NCBI RefSeq assembly: GCF_001940245.1
Contig: NZ_MJIG01000004.1
Location: 1,364,001 to 1,428,000, forward strand
Length of the DNA stretch: 64,000 nt
Direction: 5' to 3'
Source: Anaerostipes sp. 992a
GTDB lineage: Bacteria; Bacillota; Clostridia; Lachnospirales; Lachnospiraceae
Each line of letters starts with the position of its first letter. Within the stretch, counting starts at the first letter, position 1. Made by a program: the position numbers and the translations under genes. The notes under the pieces are model-generated. The model saw only the letters and a list, made by a program, of their open reading frames with translations, had not been told where the DNA came from and made no database searches. This document shows, in pieces, positions 8,131-16,437 of the stretch.

Positions 8131-8182
8131 ACTTCTTAAACAATGTTCATTCAAGTCCGTCAAGACGTACTTGGTGAGTTTC

Positions 8183-8572
8183 CTACATATCCTCTAGTCT
8201 ACCATGTTTTTCATAGTTTGTGATACGTGAAATATGGTTTTCATCATCTACAAATAAGACTTTTGGTTTATGAGCCTTTGCTTCTTCTACTGTCATATCC
8301 GCATAGCACATGATGATAATCTTGTCTCCTGTAGAGACACATCTTGCAGCAGCACCATTTAAGCAGATCATTCCGCTTCCTCTTTCTCCTGCAATCGTAT
8401 AAGTCTCGAATCTGCTTCCGTTATTTACGTCTACGATATGAACTTTTTCATATTCTAAAATTCCTGCTTCATCTAACAGATCTTCATCTACAGTAATGCT
8501 TCCTACATAATCAAGCTCTGCCTGTTTTACGGTCGCACGATGAATTTTTGCTTTTAACATATTAATCTTCAT
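8183..8572 (-). CDS. panD: Aspartate 1-decarboxylase
   Basis: Makes beta-alanine from L-aspartate for pantothenate synthesis. The 129-residue proenzyme contains the self-cleavage site Gly24-Ser25 ([10 protein letters not shown]), which yields the pyruvoyl cofactor, plus the conserved NGAAAR segment. AGGAG lies 9 bases upstream. It is 12 bases downstream of panC, in the same operon as panB and the DUF2520 reductase. Confidence 0.96.
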   Translation of the reverse strand: MKINMLKAKIHRATVKQAELDYVGSITVDEDLLDEAGILEYEKVHIVDVNNGSRFETYTIAGERGSGMICLNGAAARCVSTGDKIIIMCYADMTVEEAKAHKPKVLFVDDENHISRITNYEKHGRLEDM

Positions 8573-8584
8573 GATCTTAATCTC

Positions 8585-9433
8585 CTATTTATCGAACGAA
8601 AAGTTATCGATTAATCTTGCTTTTTCATTAATATAAACTGCAATGGCTGTTACAATTGGTCTATCAATCACATCGATCGGCTGCATAGTCATGGCATCTA
8701 CCACTTTCACGTAATCGATACGTGCCATAGGCTCAGACTGAATCTTTTCCGTCATGGCTGCCACAACCTTCTTAGCATCTGTCTCACCATCTTCTACCAT
8801 CTTCTGTCCAAGGAAAATGCTCTGGCTCAATACTAAAGCTGCTTTTCTTTCTTCTTCATTCAAGTAAGTATTTCTGGAGCTTTTTGCAAGTCCATCTGCT
8901 TCTCTCACGATTGGGCATCCGATGATCTCTACATCGATGTTCAGGTCTTCCACCATACGCTTGATAATAGCAAGCTGCTGAGCATCCTTCTGTCCAAAAA
9001 ATGCTTTATCTGGCTGTACAATGTTAAATAATTTAGAACATACTGTACATACGCCTCTAAAGTGTACTGGTCGTGTTTTTCCACATAAGTCTTCGGTCAG
9101 GACATTCATATCCACATAAGAACAGAAATGTGGTGAATACATTTCCTCTGGTTCTGGATGGAAGATCATATCTACACCAATGCTTTCGCATAATGTTGCA
9201 TCCTTATCCAGATCTCTTGGATAAGATGCCAGATCTTCATTTGGTCCAAACTGCATTGGATTTACAAAAATACTTGCAACCACCTTATCGCATTCTTCTT
9301 TTCCTTTTTTCATCAGGCTTGCATGTCCTTCATGAAGATATCCCATAGTAGGAACCAGACCTACGGTCAGTCCTTCTTTCTTCCATGCCTTTACCTGTTC
9401 TCTTACTTCCTTGATTGTAGAAACAATTTTCAT
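8585..9433 (-). CDS. panC: Pantothenate synthetase
   Basis: ATP-dependent ligation of pantoate and beta-alanine. The 282-residue protein has the nucleotide-binding HIGH-like motif in TMGYLHEGHASLM, FFGQKDAQQLAIIKRMV and KSSRNTYL, all standard for PanC. Ribosome site AGGAG. It is 35 bases downstream of panB and 12 upstream of panD. Confidence 0.97.
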   Translation of the reverse strand: MKIVSTIKEVREQVKAWKKEGLTVGLVPTMGYLHEGHASLMKKGKEECDKVVASIFVNPMQFGPNEDLASYPRDLDKDATLCESIGVDMIFHPEPEEMYSPHFCSYVDMNVLTEDLCGKTRPVHFRGVCTVCSKLFNIVQPDKAFFGQKDAQQLAIIKRMVEDLNIDVEIIGCPIVREADGLAKSSRNTYLNEEERKAALVLSQSIFLGQKMVEDGETDAKKVVAAMTEKIQSEPMARIDYVKVVDAMTMQPIDVIDRPIVTAIAVYINEKARLIDNFSFDK

Positions 9434-9468
9434 TTTCTTAATCTCCTAAATCTATCTGTCACAGTATC

Positions 9469-10296
9469 TTAATACAATTTTTCAATGACTTCTTCCTTAA
9501 TTGTGTAGCAGTGTTTGTCCTCTGGGAATTTCTGTTCGCCAACCTCTTCGATATAAGAAGTAAATGCTTCTTTCATAATGCTTCCCAAATCTGCATATTT
9601 CTTAACAAATTTCGGTGTAAAATCACTGAACATTCCAAGCATATCCTGATATACTAAAATCTGTCCATCACAATCCACGCCTGCTCCAATTCCGATAGTT
9701 GGAATGTGAAGTGCTTCTGTTACCATCTTAGCAAGCTTTGCTGGAATTCCTTCCAGAACAACAGCAAATGCCCCAGCCTCTTCCACTGCTTTTGCGTCTT
9801 CCAGTAACTGCTTTGCTGCAGCTTCGGTCTTACCCTGTACTTTAAATCCACCAAAGGCATTGATGGACTGAGGGGTCAATCCGATATGAGCCATAACTGG
9901 AATAGAAGCATCTACGATTGCTTTGATATGAGGTGCTACTTTCACACCACCTTCTAATTTTACTGCACCAGCACGTCCTTCCTTCATCAGACGACCTGCA
10001 TTGACAACTGCATCATACACAGAAGTCTGATATGACATAAATGGCATATCGATAACGACCAATGCATTTTTTGCTCCTCTTGCTACAGAAGAACCATAAC
10101 GGATCATATCTTCCATTGTTACAGAAATGGTATCTTCATAACCAAGCATTACGTTACCAAGAGAGTCTCCTACTAAAATTCCGTGAATTCCTGCTTCATC
10201 CTCCAGCTTTGCAGTAGAATAATCATATGCAGTTAACATGGAAATCTTTTTGCCTTCGTCTTTCATCTTCTGAAATGTTGATACTGTATTTTTCAT
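9469..10296 (-). CDS. panB: 3-methyl-2-oxobutanoate hydroxymethyltransferase
   Basis: Transfers a hydroxymethyl group from 5,10-methylene-tetrahydrofolate to 2-oxoisovalerate, giving ketopantoate. The 275-residue protein has [41 protein letters not shown] and [20 protein letters not shown]. It starts one base after the stop of the upstream DUF2520 gene, whose last codons supply its GGAGGAAG ribosome site. Confidence 0.97.
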   Translation of the reverse strand: MKNTVSTFQKMKDEGKKISMLTAYDYSTAKLEDEAGIHGILVGDSLGNVMLGYEDTISVTMEDMIRYGSSVARGAKNALVVIDMPFMSYQTSVYDAVVNAGRLMKEGRAGAVKLEGGVKVAPHIKAIVDASIPVMAHIGLTPQSINAFGGFKVQGKTEAAAKQLLEDAKAVEEAGAFAVVLEGIPAKLAKMVTEALHIPTIGIGAGVDCDGQILVYQDMLGMFSDFTPKFVKKYADLGSIMKEAFTSYIEEVGEQKFPEDKHCYTIKEEVIEKLY

Positions 10297-10297
10297 T

Positions 10298-11143
10298 TTA
10301 CTCTTCCTCCAATAATTTTTTCAATTCACATTCATCTCTGTCTGGATATTTTCTTCCAGCAACCTGTAAAAGCATCTTCGAGCACTCCTGATACACCCTT
10401 TTCTGGTCTTCCTCCAGCTCTGCCAAATGCTTCTTCACGGTCGTCACATCATTGCGTTCTACCGGCCCTGTTAATGCCTTTGTCGTTCCAACTGACAGTA
10501 TATTTTCCATATTGCTAAGCGCCAATGGCTTTAATGCCTGTAAAGCTTCTTCCTCTTGAAATTGACATTTTTTTAACAGCCTTACTGCGATCTCCATCAA
10601 AGCAACTACCTGATTGGATGCCATTACTGCCGCCGCATGATACTTGGTCTTATTTTCTCCATCTAAGGCCTTTACTGGATTTCCAAACCCTTCAAATAAG
10701 GAAACCAGCTCCGCCCTTTTCTCCGGACTGCCTTCCACAGTAAAAAAAGCGGTCTGCATCATTTCATATGGAATTGTCTTACTGTTAAATGGAAACATTG
10801 GATGAATGGAATACCCATAAGCACCTTTCTCATGGATTCCTGAAAAGACCTCAGCGGACATTGCACCACTGCAATGACAAATCAATTTGCCTTCAATTGA
10901 AAAACTTTTTACCTGATTCCAAACTCCCTCAATCTGTCCGTCTGGAACCGTAAGAAATAGAGTATCACACATTCTAACAATTGCTTCTATTGTGTCAAAC
11001 TGTGCTGTTTCTGTTAGCTTTGCTGCCTCAACCGCAGATTCCTTTGTTCTGCTGTAATACCCGGCAACTTCTATATTGTTGTGAATGAAATATCTACCCA
11101 GAGAACATCCAACATTCCCTGCTCCGATAAATCCAATCCTCAT
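10298..11143 (-). CDS. panG: Rossmann-fold/DUF2520 protein, probable PanG-type ketopantoate reductase
   Basis: The 281-residue protein has an N-terminal Rossmann domain ([19 protein letters not shown]) and a helical DUF2520 domain with HPMFPF and [12 protein letters not shown] motifs. It heads the pan operon directly before panB. Proteins of this family have been reported as the alternative ketopantoate reductase PanG, reducing ketopantoate to pantoate with NADPH, and the position fits exactly that missing step. The function is inferred from family and context. A PanE-type homologue also exists at 42756-43691, so one of the two may do something else. Confidence 0.75.
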   Translation of the reverse strand: MRIGFIGAGNVGCSLGRYFIHNNIEVAGYYSRTKESAVEAAKLTETAQFDTIEAIVRMCDTLFLTVPDGQIEGVWNQVKSFSIEGKLICHCSGAMSAEVFSGIHEKGAYGYSIHPMFPFNSKTIPYEMMQTAFFTVEGSPEKRAELVSLFEGFGNPVKALDGENKTKYHAAAVMASNQVVALMEIAVRLLKKCQFQEEEALQALKPLALSNMENILSVGTTKALTGPVERNDVTTVKKHLAELEEDQKRVYQECSKMLLQVAGRKYPDRDECELKKLLEEE

Positions 11144-11392
11144 TCTATCACCTTCTTTCAGGCGATACTCTAAGTCTTATTCCTATTGGATATAAGCTTC
11201 ATACTTTGAAAATAAATTATGATCACTGGTACAGTTTCTTTTCAGAATACCATCCAAATGTAAATATATCAAATCATTGTGAAAATGTAAACAAATTTTA
11301 ATTGAAAACTATGTTTATTTTTTTATACATAAAATTCCATTTTCTATCCGCCGCAGTGCGATCCCCACGGAGTGTTTTTATGGAATAGGAAA

Positions 11393-11418
11393 AGGATGTT
11401 GCTAAATTACAACATCCT
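11393..11418 (-). terminator. Intrinsic terminator after metK
   Basis: A perfect 9-bp stem (11393-11401 with 11410-11418) is followed on the minus strand by TTTTCC, 10 bases past the metK stop codon. Confidence 0.8.
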
Positions 11419-11427
11419 CTTTGCTGT

Positions 11428-12615
11428 CTATAAATATTTTTTCAAATCTTCTACTTTATCCAGCTTCTCCCATGGAAGATCTAAATCATTTCTTCCAAAG
11501 TGTCCATAAGCTGCTGTCTGCTTATAGATCGGTCTTCTAAGATCTAACATCTTAATGATTCCTGCTGGGCGCAGATCGAAGTTCTCTCTTACCACTTCTA
11601 CTAATGTTTCTTCGGATATTTTTCCGGTTCCAAAGGTATCTACCATGATGGAGGTTGGCTGAGCAACACCGATGGCATAAGATAACTGGATCTCACACTT
11701 ATCTGCTAATCCTGCTGCTACAATGTTCTTTGCAACATAACGTGCTGCATAAGCTGCAGAACGGTCAACCTTTGTACAGTCCTTTCCAGAGAAAGCTCCA
11801 CCGCCGTGACGGGCATATCCACCATAAGTATCTACAATGATCTTACGTCCGGTAAGACCTGCATCTCCATGTGGTCCACCGATGACAAATCTTCCTGTCG
11901 GGTTAATGAACATCTTTGTATTCTCATCTACCATATCTGCTGGAAGAACTGGACCAAATACATACTTTTTAATGTCTTCATGAATCTGTTCCTGTGTAAT
12001 ATCCGGATCGTGCTGTGTAGATAATACCACTGCATCTAATCTGGATGGTTTTCCTTCTTCATCGTATTCTACGGTTACCTGTGTTTTCCCATCCGGACGA
12101 AGATAAGGAAGTGTTCCATCCTTACGTACTTCTGTCAGTTTTCTTGCCAGTTTATGAGCAAGTGAAATTGGATATGGCATATACTCTTCTGTTTCATTTG
12201 TTGCAAATCCAAACATCATGCCCTGATCTCCAGCACCAATGGCTTCAATCTCTTCGTCGGACATCTTATGTTCCTTTGCTTCTAATGCCTTGTCAACACC
12301 CATAGCGATGTCGCTAGACTGTTCATCAATGGCCGTCATAACTCCACATGTATCTGCATCAAAGCCAAATTTTCCTCTTGTATATCCAATCTCTCTTACT
12401 GTATCGCGTACGATTTTCTGAATATCCACATAAGCATTGGTTGTAATCTCTCCCATGATCATCACAAGCCCTGTAGTTGTACATGTCTCACATGCAACAC
12501 GACTCATTGGATCTTTTTCTAAAAGCGCATCCAAAATGGCATCAGAAATCTGATCACACATCTTATCCGGATGTCCTTCCGTAACAGATTCTGACGTAAA
12601 TAATAATTTTTCCAT
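11428..12615 (-). CDS. metK: S-adenosylmethionine synthetase
   Basis: Makes SAM from methionine and ATP. The 395-residue protein has [22 protein letters not shown], the glycine-rich loop [23 protein letters not shown] and [10 protein letters not shown]. Start chosen at 12615 (MEKLLFTSE) on homology and on the AAAGGAAA site upstream; in-frame ATGs further out would add a non-homologous leader lying partly in the riboswitch region. A SAM-I riboswitch with terminator lies directly upstream, so SAM represses the gene by premature termination. Confidence 0.97.
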   Translation of the reverse strand: MEKLLFTSESVTEGHPDKMCDQISDAILDALLEKDPMSRVACETCTTTGLVMIMGEITTNAYVDIQKIVRDTVREIGYTRGKFGFDADTCGVMTAIDEQSSDIAMGVDKALEAKEHKMSDEEIEAIGAGDQGMMFGFATNETEEYMPYPISLAHKLARKLTEVRKDGTLPYLRPDGKTQVTVEYDEEGKPSRLDAVVLSTQHDPDITQEQIHEDIKKYVFGPVLPADMVDENTKMFINPTGRFVIGGPHGDAGLTGRKIIVDTYGGYARHGGGAFSGKDCTKVDRSAAYAARYVAKNIVAAGLADKCEIQLSYAIGVAQPTSIMVDTFGTGKISEETLVEVVRENFDLRPAGIIKMLDLRRPIYKQTAAYGHFGRNDLDLPWEKLDKVEDLKKYL

Positions 12616-12687
12616 ACGTATCATTTCCTTTCTCAAACTAATCTTTTGCTCTATAAGTAATTCGATGAATTTCTTATGTAACAAAAA

Positions 12688-12827
12688 GTCCGGTATGATT
12701 ACCGGACTCCTACTTGCATCTACAAGTTCTTATTGCTCCGCTTTTTTGCGGCTCCGGCCGGCACCTTCCATCTCTGGGGTTGCCGCGACTTCACAGGCCC
12801 TTGAACCTCCGTCGCTCTTAATAAGAA
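12688..12827 (-). promoter_or_regulatory. SAM-I (S-box) riboswitch with expression-platform terminator
   Basis: On the minus strand the aptamer runs from 12827 to 12727: closing P1 helix TTCTTAT/ATAAGAA, then AAGAG, GACGGAGG, the invariant CCTGTGAAG and GGCAACC segments, and a P4 hairpin. It is followed by an 8-bp terminator stem (12688-12695 with 12700-12707) and a T run, about 70 bases before metK. All core S-box elements are visible. The driving promoter must lie at or inside the 3' end of the PsiE-like gene, since the aptamer begins 10 bases past that stop codon. Confidence 0.93.
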
Positions 12828-12836
12828 ACTATCTAT

Positions 12837-13478
12837 TTACTTTTCTGGCATAATTCCTGTCTTCTGACTTCGTACAACCTCAATCTCCACAATGATGTCT
12901 TTGACCACCTTCGCCACACGAAGTGCACATCCATCAAAATACACACAAACTCCTTTACGAATTTGTTCGGATGTAGAATACTTACAGAACACATCATACA
13001 ACGTATCATCCTTATTGTCAAACGGAAGATTAACATTCATAAGCTCATTGACCTTTCGAACCGGTTCTTTCGGTGAAAATGTCATATGTTCTACATCATC
13101 ATACGGGAAGAATAAAAATCTTCGTATTGCAAATAAAATCGCAATACATCCAATGGAAACCATATTCTGCACCGGAGTTGTATGCTCTACGATCATCTGT
13201 CTGGCTACTGCAAAGATCAGTACCTCTACAATGATCGCTGGTGAATGCTTACAAAGCATCTTAATAAACTCAATTCCGATGACCAGACCAAATCCCATGT
13301 TGATGAATCCAGTTAAATCCTCAATATCCACTGGACTTCCTACAAGCAACTCCTTCAATTCAAATACCAACACCGCCGTATAAAACAATATAGCGACAAT
13401 GATAATAATGGAAATCATCAGCTCCAGCCATTGACTGAACTGATATACTTTATCCTTTAAATATCTTCTTCTCCCCAT
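12837..13478 (-). CDS. PsiE-like integral membrane protein
   Basis: A 213-residue protein with about four predicted membrane helices in residues 18-135 (e.g. LELMISIIIIVAILFYTAV; GFGLVIGIEFIKML) and a soluble C-terminal domain of about 75 residues. The N-terminal part resembles the phosphate-starvation-inducible PsiE superfamily, whose biochemical role is unknown. It is 12 bases downstream of murA, so it is probably co-transcribed with it. The family call is moderate and no function should be inferred from the PsiE name. Confidence 0.6.
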   Translation of the reverse strand: MGRRRYLKDKVYQFSQWLELMISIIIIVAILFYTAVLVFELKELLVGSPVDIEDLTGFINMGFGLVIGIEFIKMLCKHSPAIIVEVLIFAVARQMIVEHTTPVQNMVSIGCIAILFAIRRFLFFPYDDVEHMTFSPKEPVRKVNELMNVNLPFDNKDDTLYDVFCKYSTSEQIRKGVCVYFDGCALRVAKVVKDIIVEIEVVRSQKTGIMPEK

Positions 13479-13490
13479 ATATACTCTCTC

Positions 13491-14789
13491 TTATCCTACC
13501 TGAAGAATAAACTTCTGTAATTCTTTCTCTGTCTCAACCAGCTGAATCTGTCCGCCCAATTCGCGCAGCTTCTCGCTGAACTTCTCATAACCTCGATGAA
13601 TGTATCCAATACTGTCCACCTGCGTAATGCCTTCTGCAGCCAGTCCTGCAATGACCAATGCCGCTCCTGCACGAAGATCAGGTGCACTTACTTCTGCTCC
13701 TGTATACTTCTCTACACCTGTGATCAGGGCAGTATTCCCCTCTACCTGTATCTTAGCTCCCATACGGGTAAGCTCATCCACATAACGAAAACGATTCTCA
13801 AAAATACTTTCGGTAATCACACTGATTCCTTCTGATAATGCCAATGTGATCGCCATCTGTGGCTGCATATCCGTTGGAAATCCTGGATATGGCAGGGTCT
13901 TGATCTGCGTTGGTTTCAGGCGCTTGGTTGCTACCACACGCACTGCATCATCAAATTCCTGTACTTCCGCACCAATTTCCACTAATTTAGCAGTAATTGC
14001 CTCTAAATGCTTCGGAATTACATTCTTCACCGTAATGTCGCCTTTGGTAACAGCCGCAGCTGTCATAAAGGTTCCTGCTTCAATCTGATCTGGAATGATG
14101 GAATATTCACAGTTTCCAAAGGATTCTTTTCCATTGATACGAATCACATCGGTTCCTGCTCCACGAATATCTGCACCCATACAGTTTAAAAAATTGGCAA
14201 CATCTACCACATGTGGTTCCTTTGCTGCATTCTCGATTACCGTATTTCCTTCTGCACGGGATGCAGCCATCATAATATTGATCGTAGCACCAACAGATAC
14301 CACATCCATATAGATGTGTGTCCCGATCAGACGCTCTGCTTCTGCCTTGATCATACCATTTTCAATAACAACATTTGCTCCAAGAGCTTCAAATCCTTTA
14401 ATATGCTGGTCAATCGGTCTCGCTCCGATGGCACAGCCTCCTGGCAGAACAACCTGTGCTTTTCTAAATTTTCCCAATAACGCGCCGATCAAATAATAGG
14501 ACGCACGAATCTTACGGATGTATTCATTATCAACGATACCATCCGCTTCCATTCCTTTGCCTGTAATCACAACTTCATTCTCATTTACTCTATTAATGCC
14601 TGCGCCAATTCCTTCCATGGCCTGTAATAATACATTAATGTCTCTCACATTTGGCATATTATCAATGTGGCAACATCCATCTGTCATAATTGCCGCTGCT
14701 AAAACTGGAAGTGCTGCATTCTTAGCTCCGCCAATGACTACTTCTCCGACCAATGGATTACCACCCTTAATTACGTATTTTTGTTCCAT
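13491..14789 (-). CDS. murA: UDP-N-acetylglucosamine 1-carboxyvinyltransferase
   Basis: First committed step of peptidoglycan synthesis, transferring enolpyruvate from PEP to UDP-GlcNAc in the cytoplasm. The 432-residue protein has the active-site Cys119 in PGGCAIGARPIDQH (the fosfomycin target residue) and GGAKNAALPVLAAA at the N-terminus. Start moved to 14789 (MEQKYVIKGG) because GAGGTG is 7 bases upstream; a farther ATG at 14801 adds only MRCK. It forms a unit with the PsiE-like gene downstream. Confidence 0.96.
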   Translation of the reverse strand: MEQKYVIKGGNPLVGEVVIGGAKNAALPVLAAAIMTDGCCHIDNMPNVRDINVLLQAMEGIGAGINRVNENEVVITGKGMEADGIVDNEYIRKIRASYYLIGALLGKFRKAQVVLPGGCAIGARPIDQHIKGFEALGANVVIENGMIKAEAERLIGTHIYMDVVSVGATINIMMAASRAEGNTVIENAAKEPHVVDVANFLNCMGADIRGAGTDVIRINGKESFGNCEYSIIPDQIEAGTFMTAAAVTKGDITVKNVIPKHLEAITAKLVEIGAEVQEFDDAVRVVATKRLKPTQIKTLPYPGFPTDMQPQMAITLALSEGISVITESIFENRFRYVDELTRMGAKIQVEGNTALITGVEKYTGAEVSAPDLRAGAALVIAGLAAEGITQVDSIGYIHRGYEKFSEKLRELGGQIQLVETEKELQKFILQVG

Positions 14790-14931
14790 TTTACACCTCA
14801 ATATATACTTATCTATCTATCAATAATCGATTCTACTCGCTTAATTTCATATAAAAATTTACATACTAAAACATTTATATTATAGCATACAATTTTTTTT
14901 TGTAAACTTTAATTTACTTTAACTTTTAAAC

Positions 14932-15423
14932 TTAAAGATTCTGTAATACTTCCTCTAATACTTCTCCAATCCCAAGCCCATCTACATTTATAGACACATG
15001 GGCATACTTTTCATAAAGCGGAGTCCGCTCATGATACAGATCTCTCAATGTTTGTCCTTTCTCAAATACGACTCCTCTCTTTGTTAGATCTCCCAGACGC
15101 TTCTCCAACTCCTGGTAAGATAATTTCAGATAAACAACTTTACTGATGGAAGCTAAATGCTCCATTGCCTTTGCTCCATATATGACGCTTCCCCCAGGCG
15201 CAATTACCGTCTTATCCACCTGAACGGATGCATTGACTCTTTCCTCAATTTTTTTAAACTGATCTAATCCTTTTTTGGCAATAATCTCACGAAGGAGCAT
15301 CCCTTCTTCATTCTGGATCAAAAGATCCGTATCCAGAAAATCATAGCCAAGTGCTTTTGCCAAAAGCACACCAATGGTACTCTTACCTGCTCCAGGCATT
15401 CCTAATAATGTAACGTTATTCAT
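14932..15423 (-). CDS. aroK: Shikimate kinase
   Basis: Phosphorylates shikimate at the 3-hydroxyl with ATP. The 163-residue P-loop protein has Walker A GMPGAGKSTIG, substrate-binding DFLDTD and PGGSVIYG, and an ERTPLYEKYA lid segment. Its ATG overlaps the TAA stop of the flavin reductase gene by one base (TAATG), so it is translationally coupled. With aroF at the left edge it is one of two shikimate genes in the window, though not adjacent. Confidence 0.95.
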   Translation of the reverse strand: MNNVTLLGMPGAGKSTIGVLLAKALGYDFLDTDLLIQNEEGMLLREIIAKKGLDQFKKIEERVNASVQVDKTVIAPGGSVIYGAKAMEHLASISKVVYLKLSYQELEKRLGDLTKRGVVFEKGQTLRDLYHERTPLYEKYAHVSINVDGLGIGEVLEEVLQNL

Positions 15424-16019
15424 TATGATGTTCCCTTTCGCTTTTTCTTTTTTCGCTTCTTTTTTCGAACAGAATATCCGAAACTTCCGATTTCCTTACC
15501 TGTTTCATAATATCCACCATGAGAATATACCAGCGGATTGGATTTTGACAAATGAAACTTTCCATTTTCATCCATCAGCCCATCCTCCACATTCACATTG
15601 ACAACCTCTGCCAGAAACATATGATGGGAGCCAAGCTCTTTTACTTCTGTTACTTTACACTCAATATTTACCGGACTTTCTGCGATCATCGGTGCATTAA
15701 CAACTTTCGCCTCTTCTTTCGTCAGGTTCATCTGCTGGAATTTATCCAGATCCCGTCCCGAACGTACTCCACAAAAATCCACAGCCTTCACAAGATTCTT
15801 TGTGGTCAGATTGATCACAAACTCACCCGTCTCCTTGATTATCTGATAAGAATGTCGCTCTGGTCGTACTGAAATGTACGTCATCGGAGGATTGGTATAG
15901 ATCGTTCCCGTCCATGCAATGGTTATAATATTGTCTTCACCATCTCCGCCACGGCAGCTTACCATCACTGCCGGCAGCGGATAGATCATATTACCCGGTT
16001 TCCAAGAAACCTTCGCCAT
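15423..16019 (-). CDS. Flavin reductase-like FMN-binding split-barrel protein
   Basis: A 198-residue flavoredoxin/flavin-reductase family protein. Typical features are the N-terminal PLPAVMVSC, WTGTIYTNPPMTYISVRPERHSYQ and FCGVRSGRDLDKF, and an EVVNVNVEDG core. These proteins bind FMN and act in electron transfer, often with rubredoxins. The C-terminus is a very basic run of Arg/Lys residues (about 182-195), unusual for a flavin reductase and possibly RNA- or membrane-surface-binding. One base separates it from the HIT gene stop upstream, and it overlaps aroK downstream. The substrate is unknown. Confidence 0.85.
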   Translation of the reverse strand: MAKVSWKPGNMIYPLPAVMVSCRGGDGEDNIITIAWTGTIYTNPPMTYISVRPERHSYQIIKETGEFVINLTTKNLVKAVDFCGVRSGRDLDKFQQMNLTKEEAKVVNAPMIAESPVNIECKVTEVKELGSHHMFLAEVVNVNVEDGLMDENGKFHLSKSNPLVYSHGGYYETGKEIGSFGYSVRKKKRKKKKRKGTS

Positions 16020-16020
16020 A

Positions 16021-16437
16021 TTAAATTTCCTTTTTCATGCTCTTTACTAATTCTTCTTTTTCTTCTTCTGTAATACTTCCCTGTGGCCATGTTACCTGCA
16101 CCTGATCTCCCTCATAACGTGGAATCAAATGGAGATGAAAATGAAATACGGTCTGCCCTGCCACAGTTCCATTATTCTGAAGAATGTTCATGCCGTCACA
16201 GTTTAACACCTTCTTCATAGCTCTTGCAATCACAGATGCAAGAGAGAATAGCTTTCCTGCTGTTTCTGCATCAATTTCATAAATATTATCATAATGCTCC
16301 TTTGTCAGAATCAATACATGACCTCTCGTTGCAGGTCCAATGTCTAACATGACCCTAAAATCTCTGTCTTCAAATATAGTTGCAGATGGAATTTCTCCAT
16401 TTGCAATTTTACAAAAAATACAATCTTCTTTTTTCAT
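16021..16437 (-). CDS. HIT-family (histidine triad) nucleotide-binding protein
   Basis: A small HinT-like purine nucleoside phosphoramidase or hydrolase. From the start at 16437 (MKKEDCIFCKIANGEIP) it is 138 residues with the triad motif HFHLHLIPR and the RGHVLILTKEHYDN segment. Cys6 and Cys9 (CIFC) are two of the zinc ligands seen in many HINT proteins. Start chosen because AAAGGAACA precedes it and the ATG overlaps the TGA of the upstream glgB-like gene (ATGA), a coupling junction. A longer in-frame start would lie entirely inside glgB. Confidence 0.93.
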   Translation of the reverse strand: MKKEDCIFCKIANGEIPSATIFEDRDFRVMLDIGPATRGHVLILTKEHYDNIYEIDAETAGKLFSLASVIARAMKKVLNCDGMNILQNNGTVAGQTVFHFHLHLIPRYEGDQVQVTWPQGSITEEEKEELVKSMKKEI

